NCBI GenBank assembly: GCA_023105745.1
Contig: JALGQZ010000004.1
Coordinates: 62,551,112-62,615,111, forward strand
Reading direction: 5' to 3'
Source: Austropuccinia psidii
Taxonomy: Eukaryota > Basidiomycota > Pucciniomycetes > Pucciniales > Sphaerophragmiaceae
Length of the DNA: 64,000 bases
Shown here: positions 43,493 through 57,219 of the stretch, piece after piece
Layout: each line of letters starts with the position of its first letter
Numbering within the stretch: the stretch's first letter is position 1
Program-made: the position numbers and the translations under genes
The notes under the pieces: generated by a model
The model's database searches: none
Seen by the model: the letters and a program-made list of their open reading frames with translations, nothing else
Told to the model about the DNA's origin: nothing

Positions 43493-46119
43493 ACTGTCTT
43501 TTATTTCATTCTACACAATCTGGGGTCAATAAAATACCAAATGCAATTTGAATTGAATCCCAGTCCTTAACTAAATGGGTGATACTTTAGAGAATGATTC
43601 TTATTTATTCCCCCCATATACCAGCTTCTTGGAGAATTAGCAATAATTATCAAGCTTTTTAGCATATTTATTTGTATTTTTTCCAGAATATGAATTTGAT
43701 GATTAAGACTGTTTGGAATCAGATAAGTTTCAATAGAATTAAGAAAGCAAAAATGGAATTATGGACTGCCAAATTTAAGCTTTTAAATTGAAAATTAAAT
43801 TCAGATATGAAGAAAATAAACAAAAAAGAAACTTCATTTAGAAAATAAAAGTGGAATAAAGGTATAGATACAAAAAGGTAGGGATATGATCTGGATATGG
43901 CTTTTTCAGAATTTTATTCAACAAGAAAAAAGGTCACATTTAATACAGATTATTGAATTAATTAAAAAAAATATTTGAAATAAATTAGGAAAATTGAGCT
44001 TCACTTGGTGCCTTTTAGGAACATATGTGATCAGTGCAATGAATCTTAATAATATAATTATGTTTCACTAGGAACTAATTTTCAGCCACCTCTTTTTTTA
44101 AAACTCATAAGTACTAATATTCCCTTTTAGGCCATCCTATTTGAGATTTTGTTTCATGGTTTTTGAATTTTCTTCATTTGATTTAAGAAGTTTTGTTTGA
44201 AAAATTAAAATCAATAATTATTTGAGATGTCCTTTCCAATTAAATTCTTTAAAATAATAGATTTTGAAAGTGAAATGAAAATTTATTTGATTTATTCTTT
44301 CAATAACCAATTGGTTTCAAAATTAATTTATTTTTTGAAAAAATTGACTCAAATTCAATCTTTTTTTGGTTTTTTTTCTTGAGTGGTTTTGAAGGTGGTA
44401 TTTTTTTAAACTGCCATTCAGATAAAATTTACTTGATTTTTTTCCAATTTTTGTGATTCCAAACCATTTTTTTTTCAAAAATATATATTTAAATGATATT
44501 CAAATTTTATTGAATTTCAATTCAAATAAAAAAAGAACTTTAATTTTATTTTTTCTGATAAAAATCAATTATCAACTTATTTCAAATCTATTGAAAAAAT
44601 TCCAGAAAATGTTTAATTGTTGAAGGTATATCTATTTAAAGCTTTCTTTCAAAATTAAAAAAAAGGGAAAAACCATTTAAGTTTTTTATCTATCATTTTC
44701 AAAATGATTCTCAATTTTAATTTAAAATAATGTTATTTGAGTTTAATTTTTATTTTATAAAAGAAATAATTCATATTTCTAAATCTTTCTCTAAAATTCT
44801 AAAAACAAAAAAAATTCTATCCAGCTTTTTTTATCTATAAACTACAAAATTCATGTCAAATTTTTATCTGGAAACAAAAAATTCTTCATAGATTAATTTG
44901 AAATTTTTATTTATTCATTTGAGACTCTATTTAAATTTTTAACTTGAATACAAAAAAAATACAATAAGAAATTTTAATTTCTTATATCACCACTTCATGT
45001 TTTAATATATGTCTTCAAATGAATTCTTTTTTTATTATAATAATCTATCCTCCTATAAAATCAATACTAAAAACTTCATTTTCTTAGCTGAGATAGGCTC
45101 TTTTAAGGTTCTTTTTATTTTATTGAATTTATTTAATTTCTTCATTAATTAATAACATTTTTTTATTTCCTTATCTAATTAATTTTCATTGAATTCTTAG
45201 AAATTACTCTTCATGACTCCAATGACGTTTTACTATTTCTAGCTGTAATTGATAATTATTGTCAGTCCTTTGTAAAAATTTTACTGAATTTATTCAAAAA
45301 ATATTTTCAATAATTTCAAGAGAAATTCAGAATGATTTTTTTAATTTTTTGAAATAAATTCCAATTCACCTTGGAAACTATCTACCAAAAATAACAACAA
45401 AATTCATGAGAAGTTTTGCTTTTCTTTATTTTGATTATAATTAACCTTACAATGAATTTTTCTTCAATATCTTTGGGATTTAAAGGTGAATAATGTGCTT
45501 TAGTAAATGCTCATAAGTCTTAATAATTATCTAGAAAAATTCTAGAAAAAAAGAAAATCAATTGTGATTTGTATTTAAATGGATCATTTTCAAATTATAA
45601 ATTGTTTAGTACTAAGCCAGTTTTACTATCAGCTGATAATCCTCATAGAAAAAGAAATCAATAAGAATTCAGATAATTATCTTTATATGTGAATAATAAA
45701 ATAGTAAGGACCAAAACAGACCCACTAAATTTTTCAAATTATTTTCAATCAAACAGCCTTACTTAAGCACAAGGCAGCTCATCCAAATTAATAAGAAATT
45801 GATTCCTCAGCTTCAAAATTCAATACATGAATAAAAGAAGTCTCATTAATTATTCTACTTGAAAACAAGCCTCTTAATTCATCTTTTCAAACCTTCTGCC
45901 TGTGAAAATCATCTAAAAATCATATGTAGTATAAAATATCACAATACAGCCACACTTACCAATTTTCATTTATTAATCCTATCATTTTTAAAATCCAACT
46001 CCATTTTCCAATAATTTAGATATTATAATTATTACTTCAAGTTACTTGGCCAGGAATATACAAAAGATAACCAGTAATGCAAGCACATTAGAAGGAGCCA
46101 TGAAAGTATTTGGATTTCA
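43493..46119. other. AT-rich spacer without a recognisable gene
   Basis: 2.6 kb of AT-rich sequence with no open frame of note and no repeat border that could be fixed. Confidence 0.5.
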
Positions 46120-46124
46120 AAAAG

Positions 46125-47959
46125 TGTGAGCCTTAGAGGTAATTTCATATACCCAAAAGACCACAAATACAACAATAACATATTAATATAAATAAAAAAA
46201 ATTTATTTATATTATCAAAATAAAAATCTAAATATAAATATAAAATTATATTAAAAAGAAAAAATTAATTACAATTTAAAAATAAAAATACATTAAATTT
46301 TGTAAGTATAAAATTACATTTATACTTGAAAAAATTAAGTAAAAATAAAATTTTAACAAAATTGTGAAAAAATAAATAAATTTGGAAAAAAGTTAAAGAA
46401 AAATTATTATAACTTTTTATCCAATAAATAAACACATAAAAATTATTTCACCATTGGATTCCTCATAAAAAATCAGGTGGGGTCACCTCTGAGTGAAATT
46501 CTTGTAGCTCAACTCTAAATAAGCTTAAATTAAGTTTTTAGTATTTTCAATACAAAAGTTGAAAATCCTCAAAAACTTAATTTAATTCACACCACATGTG
46601 GTGTTAACCATCAAATTTTGTGTTAAAATTGAAGTGTTGTGTTTAGTTTAGAAGTTATGAGGAATTGAAGTATTTTCAATTGAATTCAATTGAAATGTCA
46701 AAATATGCGCGTGTATTACATAAGTGAACTTTGACTTACATATGAGGTGTCAATTATTACTTTATTGTACTTTACAATTGAATTGAATTACATATGTAAA
46801 TTATAAGTATAATACATGATGAGGAATTAAAGGAAAATAAATTGGAAAGATTAAAATTGGGGGGGAAAAGGAACTCCAGCTCTAAGGGGGAGCTAGACCC
46901 CCAAAATCTTTGCTGACAGGCGTAGGATGTCAAAATTCACGCAAAGGTTCATCACTTTTGGCCTGGAATTGAGTTACAGGGTCTGTGGACTCAATTTATG
47001 ATGAGGTTTTGATACCAACTGGGGTAGTTTTAGCTGTTGCCAAGAGGGTAAAACTACCCTTAAGATAAAACAATCATATTAAAAACAGTTTTAACTGGTT
47101 TCTACGCCTCTGACACACATTCTGACGTGTTTTGAAGGCTCTAGGCCTGGTATTGCTATAGTAATGGCTGATTTAAGGGTCTAAAATGGCTAAAAATGGC
47201 GAAAAATGGCTTAAACCAGCCCTTTTTGGTCTAAACCAGGGTTCAATGATGCCATAATTGGCTTTTATGTTGTCAGACTGTTTTTCACGACTGACAAGAG
47301 TAAATTTTACTTTTGGTGTAAGATAATTGATGGCTATAAAAGAATGTCTTCTTTGCCCCACTTTTCTCTTCATGTCAGAATCTTTTCCTTTTATAATTAT
47401 TTTAAACATTGTTAAACCAATCAATGAAAGATTCCAACCACCTTTCTTATATCATTTTAAACCCTTTAACCACGTGAAAAAATCATTATAATCATTGTTT
47501 GTAACTTTTATAATCATTTTTACCCCTGAACCACCCCAAAAGTGAATTAAAGCATCTTTCATCACTGTTAACTTTGTCACTTTGTTTCCAAATTCACTCT
47601 GGTCACTTTTGGGCGTGTTTTCTCTTAAATATTCTTTTTAAAGACTTTTTTCTTTAAAAAATTGCTTGCAGTTCTTTGCTCAATTAATTCCAATTGAAAT
47701 TGCTCTTGAAGAAATTTCTTTTGTAGCCTTAAAATATCTCTTGTAGAGTATTTTTTGGATAAATTTTTATTGTTGGTAAAACAATAAATTTTTATAATAT
47801 TATTGTTTTATACTAATAAAGTTATAAATAATAAAATTGGCGTGTTTTCTCTTAAAAATAATATTTCATACTATTTTGAATTGATTTTTACCTTTTACAA
47901 ATTTTGAGGACAGGAAAAGTACTTGATTTTCAATCAAAGTTTCATATCCACACCTTACA
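46125..47959 (+). repeat. 5' LTR of family B copy 2
   Basis: 1835 bp, TGTGAGCCTTAG to CACACCTTACA, with the TATA box at 47335-47342. Confidence 0.95.
47335..47342 (+). promoter_or_regulatory. TATA box of family B copy 2 5' LTR
   Basis: TATAAAAG, in the conserved context GATGGCTATAAAAGAATG. The 3' LTR of this copy has lost it (TATCAAAT near 55590). Confidence 0.6.
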
Positions 47960-47961
47960 TT

Positions 47962-47979
47962 TGGGGGCCCAGCCGTGAT
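47962..47979 (+). other. Primer binding site of family B copy 2
   Basis: TGGGGGCCCAGCCGTGAT, 2 nt inside the LTR, one base different from copy 1. It fits tRNA priming, possibly tRNA-Pro, in contrast to the self-complementary site of family A. Confidence 0.55.
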
Positions 47980-48193
47980 GTTTTACCTGTGACATATTTT
48001 TTTACTCTTTTTAAATTATTTTTCTTATATTGAAAAATTTAAAAACATATAAAAAATACTTATAATTCAAAAAATCCATAAAAAATAATTTTTTTCATAT
48101 TATAAGTGAGGCTTATATTTTTATTTCCTTTTTGAAATAACCTTTTTTTTACTTAATTAATTGGCTTTTTAATTAATTTTAGTGTCTGACAAC

Positions 48194-49095
48194 ATGCTAA
48201 GACAAGAAAACATTGAAACAGCCTCAACAGTCACTAGCATTGTTCCTGCAAGCACTATTAATTCAGACCATAAGAGTACTGTTATTGTGACTCAAAATAA
48301 TCAACCTGAGCCAATATCTTCTGAATTGATTAACTTGGACATAAGTAATACTCTTCAGAAAGCTAAGAATTTGGCCAATAGTAAGTTTTTTGATGTAAAA
48401 ATACTATTTTAAGCCTTTTTAAACCATAATTATGCCTTCAACCAGGTCAGGAGTCAGCTACAACCCCTCAAGCAGCTCCCAAAAAGGTAATATACATGAT
48501 TATGGCAGAGGCCAATCAGGTACAGAAGGAAAAGGGTCAGTTGATGACTTCCAAACAACTAAATTGGGTCATTCTGAAGCTGATAATACAGTTTTACCTT
48601 CAAAAAGAGCTGACACCACCACAACAAGCCTCTGTGGACATATACAAAGCCAGCCACAGTGCATACAACAATGCACTTCAATTCAAGGAGTACCAGATCC
48701 TTGCAGAGCTGTGGAAGAATTGCATGAATTCTTGCCCAATTGTGAGAAAGTTCCTGGGCCATCCCAACACTTGCAAATTGCTCAATGGATGGCATCCATT
48801 TATGGAGAAGAAAAACATGATGCTGTTGACACTAGAATGGAGGAAAAACAACCCTCCACCACCCAAACCAGTGCCAAAAACAGCCCCAGTGGCCAGAAGC
48901 AGCAATTCCAATGTGAAAAAGCAGCCACAAGCTCCAAACAAGGGCAAAGGGAAGGCACCAGCCCCAAAACCTTACAGCCAAGGCTACAGGATTCCAAAGA
49001 TTCAGCTGGATGCCATGGAAAATGTATTTCAGATGGCCAGAGCCATGATGGAATTACAGAAGAAGGAGGAAGCCAGATTAAGATTCCAGAAATGA
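48194..49095 (+). CDS. Possible spliced gag-region protein of family B copy 2 (exons 48194-48380 and 48446-49095)
   Basis: The leader ORF from ATG 48194 ([12 protein letters not shown]) ends ANS at a GTAAGT donor. Removing 48381-48445 joins it in frame to a second open frame that runs to 49095, giving about 278 residues. The second exon has [29 protein letters not shown], a region with Trp and Cys ([18 protein letters not shown]), a proline stretch [13 protein letters not shown], basic [10 protein letters not shown], and a helical end with [20 protein letters not shown]. It overlaps the first 220 codons of gag-pol in another frame. Copy 1 has the same exon borders and intron length. No function is recognised, and the splicing is unproven. 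An alternative is that this frame is translated from its own ATG at 48496. Confidence 0.45.
48381..48445 (+). other. Possible 65-nt intron in the family B leader (copy 2)
   Basis: GTAAGT to AACCAG, same length and borders as 23023-23087. The ATG of the long gag-pol frame (48432) lies inside it, so splicing would remove that start codon. Confidence 0.4.
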
Positions 49096-52000
49096 TTTCT
49101 GATATATTTGATTCCATCCCAGAGTTGTATGATGCTATAAATGACGTGAAAAAACATCTTTCTGATAAAAATGAAACCATTTGTAACAACATTAAAACAA
49201 ACAACCTGAGTCTGTGCCAAATTAATGAAACACTTATTTGTTTTGAAAGAGTTTTAAGAACAATTAAAAATTCCAATAATGAGAATTCTTCTAGCAATAA
49301 AATAAATGAACAATCTGCCATTATTCAAGAATTAACAGATAAATATTCTAAATTCAATATTGATGACATAATTGAAGCAAGAATTAAACAAGCCAGAAAT
49401 ATTATCAAGAAAAATAACAAGAAAGTCCTTGATGACATTTCAAATTCATTTACTGAAGTAAAGACATATACTATTGCCTTGAAAAAGTGTTTTGATGCTT
49501 CACAAGAAGAAGTATCAAAATTATCAATGAAATTGAATCAAGTCACTGCTGATAATACAAGACAGACAGAGTTATGGCAAGAACTGACACATAAGGAAGA
49601 CATGTATAAAATTGAAGTAATAAATTTAATACAAAGCTTCCAACATGAATACAGAAATTCCCAAAGGTGTAGCAACAGTAAAATGAATGACATTGAACAA
49701 ATACTGAACACCTTACCAAGAATGTCTACACCTCTAAATCAAAATGAGGGCACAAGAATTCCAAATCCACAAGTATTGGATCCTGATAATTCAAAATTAA
49801 AAAATGAATTATCCACTTCTTTTCATAACTTGGAACCATCAATGGGCCAAGCACTCTTGAAAGAAGTTCCAAAACTTAAAGAATGGCCTCACTTCAGTGG
49901 TGAAGGAGAGTATGACCATATGGAATTCATTAGAGGTATTGACATGATCAAAGAGGATTTTGAATTACCAGACAGATTGGTAACAGCCAGGTTTAACACC
50001 TTGTTTACCAGATCAGCTCACAGATGGTACATCAAAATGAGACAAGCACATGGACACCAGAGTTGGACTTGGTTGAAAACCCAAATCATCAACAAATGGG
50101 CAAATGATGCTTGGAGGTTTAAAGTTGAAACAGCCTTTGAATCTGCCAAATTTGATGCTGATAAAGACAAAGATTTACCATGGTTTTGCCAACAAAAGGA
50201 CAGATTAACAGCATTATATCCTGACATGTCAGAATTTATGATCCATAGGAAAATTCTGAGAAAATGTGGAGGTGACTTAGAGCATGCTGTCAAAAGCAGG
50301 ACTACTGAACAATCTTCAGCAGAGGATATTATCAATATACTAGAAGAAGTAACCACCACAGCCAAAATTGGTTCTAGTAGGGTGAATCTCAAAACAAGGT
50401 TTAATACACCTTGGAAAGATTCTGTGGACAAAAACCCCGAAGAAAATTCTACTAATATTAAGTATAAATCTGCAGATACAGTCAGAAAGTGCCATATTTG
50501 CCAAAGCACCACCCATTTAGCCAATACATGTCCAAAAAGGGGGGAAATCAATGAAATTGACATTGAAAAGGAACCAGATGTTGAAAAACAAAGCATAATT
50601 GAAGACAATTCAGATGATAAGTCATCCATATTTTCTGAATCTTCAAAAGATATAGAAAATATCAATGCCACTTTTGACATCATGGAATCTTATTCCCACT
50701 TGCCACAATTGAGCAATGGTCAACTTGATTTATCAAAAGTTCAAGATGCACAACTTATGAAGACAAAACCAAACAGAGGAAAAGGTTATACAGCTGGTAA
50801 TTCCTGTATAACAGAAGTGGTGATTGACAACAAGCCCACCAAACTTTTGATTTACCCAGGAGCCTTCTGCTCTTGTGTTGGAAAATCTTTTCTTAAGACT
50901 TGTGTACCAAATTTTGAAGACCAATTGTTACCAATTGATGGAATAAAATTCAACAGTGCAAGTAATCCAATGAAAGAATTAGGAATCTTTGAGACCAATG
51001 TCATATTCCCACACATAAATGGGAATTTAAGAATCACAGTTGAATTTGTTGTTATGGAAAATTGCTCTAGTACCCATTTTATATTGGGAAATGACTATTT
51101 AATCATGTATGGGATAGATTTACATAATAAAAAAGACAGATACTTTACTATTGGAGACAATAAGCGCCAAAAATTTGCCTTCTTACCATTTAAAAAACAA
51201 ATTACAGTAAACAAAGTATCACCAGTCAACTTAGAGTTAGAAAAATTCAAGTCTGAACAGTTAAATGAGGCTGAAATAAGCCTTCATCTGACTGATAAAC
51301 AAGAAAATGAACTTTCTTCCCTTTTGTATGACCACAGAGGAGCATTTGCTACAGACAAAGAACCTCTAGGAGCAATTATTGGTCATGAAGTTGACATCAT
51401 TCTTAACATTGAGAGACCTTATCCACCACTCTTAAGAAGGCCTGCTTATCCAGCAAGTCCAAAATCAAGAGAAGCTCTAGAAATTCATATCAAAGAACTT
51501 CTGGACCTTGGTGTAATAAGAAAAGTAGGCCACAATGAAGAAGTAGAAATAACTACACCAGTCATAGTGGCGTGGCATAATGGAAAATCCAGAATGGTTG
51601 GGGACTTTAGAGCTCTGAACACTTACACTGTTCCAGACAGATACCCAATACCAAAAATCCAAATTGCCCTTACTCAAATATCTCAAGCAGTGTATATAAC
51701 CACTATGGATGCCCTTAAAGGATTCCATCAAAATGTGGTAACACCAAGAGCAAGAAAATACTTGAGAATTATTGTTCATTGTGCAGTGTATGAATACTTA
51801 AGGATGCCTTTTGGTATCAAAAATGCACCTTCACACTTCCAAAGAATGATGAATGAAATCTTCCCTGAAGAACTCTCAGAGGGATGGTTAATCATTTACA
51901 TAGATGACATTATTATCTGTTCCAAGACTTGGGATGAGCACATGTACAGATTATCAAGAGTTTTGACAAAAATTCAATCATTAAACATGAAAATCTCCTT

Positions 52001-54356
52001 GAAGAAATGTCATTTTGGATTTAAAGAACTTAAAGCACTAGGACATGTTGTATCTGGTTTGTCCCTTGGGATTGACAAAAACAAAGTTGCAGCAGTATTG
52101 TTAAAACCCATGCCTCAGAATAAGAAGGAAATTCAGTCATTCTTAGCTTTTGCAGGATATTACAGGCAACACATTAAAGATTTTGCATCCATAGCAAGAC
52201 CACTTTATAAGCTGTGTGACAAAGACACAGTATTTGAAATGACTGTTGACAGAGTCAAAGCTTTTGAGTCTCTAAGAGAAGCATTGACCACTGCTCCACT
52301 CTTACTGATTCCAGACTTTAAATTGCCTTTCAAACTGTATATTGATGCATCAGGGGATGGACTTGGTGCTGCACTTCACCAAGTTCAAATCATAAATGAT
52401 AAACCTGTAGAAGGACCCATATGTTTCATATCCAGGCAAATCAAAGCAACTGAAGCCAGATATGGAGCAAGTCAGATGGAATGTCTATTCCTTGTCTGAG
52501 CCTTGGAGAAATTGAACTATTTCTTAGAGGGATGTGTTTTCGAAGTGATAACAGATTGTACAGCTGTCAAATCACTTTTGAACATGAAAACACCCAACAG
52601 ACACATGCTCAGATGGCAAATAGCCATACAAGAATACAGAGGCAATATGACTATTGTTCATAAGGATGGGAATATTCATAAGAATGCAGATGGATTAAGC
52701 AGATGGCCATTACCAAATAATATTGATAATCCTGCTTATGTGCCAGAAGAAGCTTCACCACAAATTCCAATAGAAGGAATAAGTGTTACAGACTTGGACA
52801 CCACCTTCTTTGAAGAAGTCAGAAGTAGTTACACTCAAGATAAGAATTGTAGCATCTTATGCCAATTACTTAACAAAGACTGTAAAGACAATTCTCTAAT
52901 ACATGCCTTGGATGAAGTATGGAGAAAGCCTTATGATGAAGGAAGATTTCCACTACTGGATGGTATAATTTACCACAGAACCAAGCACACATGTGTCATG
53001 ACAGTTGTAGACAGGTCATTAATCAATCTTGTACTGAAAGAATGCCATGATAGTCCCTTTTCAGGACATCTGTCTGAAGACAGAACAAGAGAGAAAGTAA
53101 AGACCTGCATATGGTGGCCAATGTGGCAGAAAGATGTTGCAGAGTATTGCAAAACCTGTGACAGATGCCAACAGGCAAATAAATTCACTGGCAAGAGACT
53201 TGGAAATATGATGAAAATCCAAGAACCAAGCAGACCTTGGGAAATTGTCCATATGGATTGGGTAACTGGCCTACCACCAGGAGGTGACAGAAGCTATAAT
53301 TCTTGCCTAGTAATTGTGGACAGATTCAGTAAAACTCCAATCTTTTTACCATGCCACAAAGATGATACAGCCATGGATACAGCTCTTCTGATATGGAATA
53401 GAGTAGTGTCATGGACTGGGATATTTACAAATATCATCAGTGATAGAGATCCCAAATTCACTTCAGCACTATGGACAAATCTTCACCAATTATTTGGCAC
53501 TAAATTGTCTTTCTCTACAGCCTACCACCCACAAACTGATGGCCTGGCTGAAAGGATGATCCAAACCTTAGAGGACATGGTGAGAAGATTTTTTGCATAT
53601 GGCCTTTAATTCAAAGATTGTGATGAATTTACCCATGATTGGTGTACTCTGTTTCCAGCACTGGAATTAGCATATAAAACATCAATCCATGCCAGTACCA
53701 ATCAGATGCCTGCTATTCTAGAAAAAGGATGGAACCCCAAGTTACCCCAAGATTCCTTGAGGAAAGACCCAATTGAAATAAATTCCACAGCTGCTAGCTT
53801 CAAAGGAATGCTAGACAAAGCTAGAAAGCATGCATTAAGATGCATGTAGGACTCTTTTGCATATGCTAAAGACAAATGGGATAAATCACATGCAACTCCA
53901 GATTTCAAAGTGGGGGACCTAGTTCTTGTATCCACCACTAACTTCAATAACATCAAAGGATGTAAAAAGTTGAAAGACTCCTTTGAAGGACCTTTTGTGA
54001 TTAAGGCCCTCCATGGAGAAAATGCTGTTGAAGTAGAGTTGTCTGAAGAGCTTAGCAATAAGCACCCTACATTTCCAGTAAGCTTGATAAAGCCATATAA
54101 ATCTAGTGATGCTGAAAAATTTCCCTTGAGGAATAAGATTCCCCAAGTTAAACCTCCTATTGAGACATCTGGTACTAAGAAAATTACCAAAGTTCTTAAA
54201 GAAAGGAAATTAAGAACCAAGAAAGTAAGGGAATACCTTGTTAGGTACAGTGACCCAACTTGTGAAGATGAATGGTTAGAAGAAAAGCATATACCAGAAG
54301 CTACCAAACTCCTCAGGAGATTCAGACACACTAGAAATACCAATATTACAAAGTAA
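48432..54356 (+). pseudogene. Family B gag-pol polyprotein, copy 2, with three in-frame nonsense codons
   Basis: 1974 codons in one frame from MPSTRSG at 48432. A Ser/Gln-rich N-terminus overlaps the second frame and is followed by a charged coiled-coil-like stretch (about 220-440) and a gag core ([16 protein letters not shown], about 484). Next come a CCHC knuckle [14 protein letters not shown] (about 687-700), the protease region with IYPGAF where the catalytic Asp is expected (about 808), RT with YIDD (about 1156), RNase H ([13 protein letters not shown], about 1305), integrase H2C2 from about 1539 with the D,D,E core, and a chromodomain (KERKLRTKKVREYLVRYSDP) near the end. Nonsense codons are TGA 52497-52499, TAA 53607-53609 and TAG 53847-53849. 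The protease Asp-to-Tyr change would also kill processing. As in Tf1-type elements, gag and pol share one frame. Confidence 0.95.
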
Positions 54357-54369
54357 TATTCTTTTTTAT

Positions 54370-54379
54370 GGGGAGGGAA
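54370..54379 (+). other. Polypurine tract of family B copy 2
   Basis: GGGGAGGGAA directly before the 3' LTR. Confidence 0.7.
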
Positions 54380-56215
54380 TGTGAGCCTTAGAGGCAATTT
54401 CATATACCCAAAATACCACAAATACAAAAATAACATATTAATATAAATAAAATGAATTTATTTATATTATTAAAATAAAAATCAAGATATAAATATAAAA
54501 TTATATCAAAAATAAAAAATTAATTACAATTCAAAAATAAAAATACATTAAATTTTGTAAGTATAAAATTACATTTATACTTGAAAAAATTAAGTAAAAA
54601 TGAAATTTTGACAAAATTGTGAAAAAATAAATAAATTTGGAAAAAAGTTAAATAAAAATTATTATAACTTTTTATCCAATAAATGAACACATAGAAATTA
54701 TTTCACCATTGGATTCTTCATAAAAAATCAGGTGGGGTCACCTCTGAGTGAAATTCTTGTAGCTCAACTCTAAATAAGCTTAAATTAAGTTTTTAGTATT
54801 TTCAATACAAAAGTTGAAAATCCTCAAAACCTTAATTTAATTCACACCACATGTGGTGTTAACCATCAAATTTTGTGTTAAAATTGAAGTGTTGTGTTTA
54901 GTTTAGAAGTTATGAGGAATTGAAGTATTTTCAATTGAATTCAATTGAAATGTCAAAATGTGCGTGTGTATTACATAAGTGAGCTTTGATTTACATATGA
55001 GGTGTCAATTATTACTGTATTGTACTGTACAATTGAATTGAATTACATATTTAAACTATAAGTATAATACATGATGAGGAAACAAAGGAAAATAAATTGG
55101 AAAGATTGGAATTGGGGGGGAAAAGGAACTCCAGCTCTAAGGGGGAGCTAGACCCCCAATATCCTTGCGGACAGGCGTGGGATGTCAAAATTCACGCAAA
55201 AGTTCATCACTTTTGGCCTGGAATTGAGTTACAGGGTCTGTGGACTCAATTGATGATGAGGCTTTGATACCAACTGGGGTAGTTTTAGCTGTTGCCAAGA
55301 GGGTAAAACTACCCTTAAGATAAAACAATCATAGTAAAAACAGTTTTAACTGGTTTCTACGCCTCTGACACACATTCTGACGTGCTTTGAAGGCTCTAGG
55401 ACTGGTATTGCTATAGTAATGGCTGATTTAAGGGTCTAAAATGCCTAAGAATGGCTAAAAATGGCTTAAACCAGCCCTTTTTGGTCTAAGCCAGGGTCCA
55501 ATAATGCCATAATTGGCTTTTCTGTTGTCAGACTGTTTTTCACGACTGACAAGAGTAAATTTTACTTTTGGAGTAAGAGAATTGATGGCTATCAAATAAT
55601 GTCTTCTTTGCCCCACTTTTCTCTTCATGTTAGAATCTTTTCCTTTTATAATTAGTTTAAACATTGTTAAACCAATCAATAAAAGATTCCAACCACCTTT
55701 CTTATATCATTTTAAACCTTTTAACCACGTGAAAAAATCATTATAATCATTGTTTTTAACTTTTATAATCATTTTTACCCCTGAACCACCCCAAAGGTGA
55801 ATTAAAGCATCTTTCATCACTGTTAACTTTGTCACTTTGTTTCCAAATTCACTCTGGTCACTTTTGGGCATGTTTTCTCTTTAATATTCTTTTTAAAGAC
55901 TTTGGTCTTTAATTAATTGCTTGCAGTTCTTTGCTCAATTAATTCCAATTGAAATTGCTCTTGAAGAAATTTCTTTTGTAGCCTTAAAATATCTCTTGTA
56001 GAGTATTTTTTGGATAAATTTTTATTGTTGGTAAAACAATAAATTTTTATAATATTATTGTTTTATACTAATAAATTTATAAACAATAAAATTGGCGTTT
56101 TTTTCTCTTAAAAATAATATTTCATACTATTTTTAATTGATTTTTACCTTTTACAAATTTTGAGGACCGGAAATGTACTTGATTTTTAATCAAAGTTTCA
56201 TATCCACACCTTACA
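54380..56215 (+). repeat. 3' LTR of family B copy 2
   Basis: 1836 bp, TGTGAGCCTTAG to CACACCTTACA, followed by AAAAG. The TATA box is degraded here. Confidence 0.95.
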
Positions 56216-56220
56216 AAAAG

Positions 56221-57214
56221 GATCTTATTCAGAAAAATATGAAGGTTTATATTCCAGAAGATCACAATTAACAATTGAATAAATCTAATATGACAATTTA
56301 AATTATAATAAATCAAGGGAGCTTGATGAATTCATTAATTAAAAAATTATAAATTTACCCAAAGCTTCTTTATATTAAAATCAAAAAACCATAGATTATT
56401 CAACCTTATTAAATTTTATTTAACCCAAATGCAATCTTAAACAACCAAATTAATTCAAAAAAAAATTCCACTTCAATTTTTACTCAAGATTATGTTTTGC
56501 AAAAACCTCATATAAATGATAAGTAAATGAGCCTATGTACCTAAGGTATCTTTTTCTTTCATTTAAAAGGGTAATTTTTGTAAAAATTAATATTTTTCAC
56601 CTCTATTTCTATGTTATTTTGTTTCCTGAACTTCAACTTAACCTTTATTTTTCATAGAAAAAGACACATAGATAAAGGTAAGTTTTATGAAAAACTTCAT
56701 TAATAAAAAATCAAACATTTAAAACAAATATCAATATTATCAATTATGAATAAATAAGCCACTTTTATATTTCTTTCAAATCAACAAGAAATTATTAAAT
56801 GTTGGCAAAGTATTACATATGATTTATTCCAAGGGAAAATCTTCTAAGCTTTATGGGAAATAAGATTTTAGCTCCCAGGATGAAGAAATCTATAAAAGGA
56901 TGAATAATCAATTACTTATCTATTATGTGATTTCCATTATTTCTCATTCTTTTCCTAATAATCCACATGATTCATATCATCACCAAATGAAATATGAGAT
57001 GCAATCAGTTTTGATTCCAAAATTAATTATTCCTCTTATACCGATTTAACTCTATTTGTTAAATTTCTCTTTCATATTAATAATAAATTTAACCACGTTG
57101 GGGCCATGGAATTTTATTATTATTATTATTAAAATTGGTATTAGCCTTCTATATATAAATATAATTAACCTTGGACATCCATGAACCTGATTTAATTCCA
57201 AAATTCCCTGCTGT
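56221..57214. other. AT-rich spacer without a recognisable gene
   Basis: About 1 kb, with a short ATT microsatellite near 57117-57132. Nothing else recognised. Confidence 0.5.
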
Positions 57215-57219
57215 TCTTG

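Larger units (their letters stand above)
46125..56215 (+). mobile_element. Family B Ty3/gypsy chromovirus, copy 2 (full-length, inactivated), target duplication AAAAG
   Basis: A 10.09 kb element with LTRs 46125-47959 and 54380-56215 and AAAAG at 46120-46124 and 56216-56220. Its coding region stays in a single frame throughout, with only three nonsense codons seen. The LTRs differ by about 5 percent over the first 240 bases compared by eye. Confidence 0.96.

Noticed and set aside
52497..53849. Nonsense codons in family B considered as programmed readthrough
   Set aside because: The stop positions differ between copy 1 and copy 2 and replace conserved Trp, Glu or Gly codons, so they are ordinary inactivating mutations.
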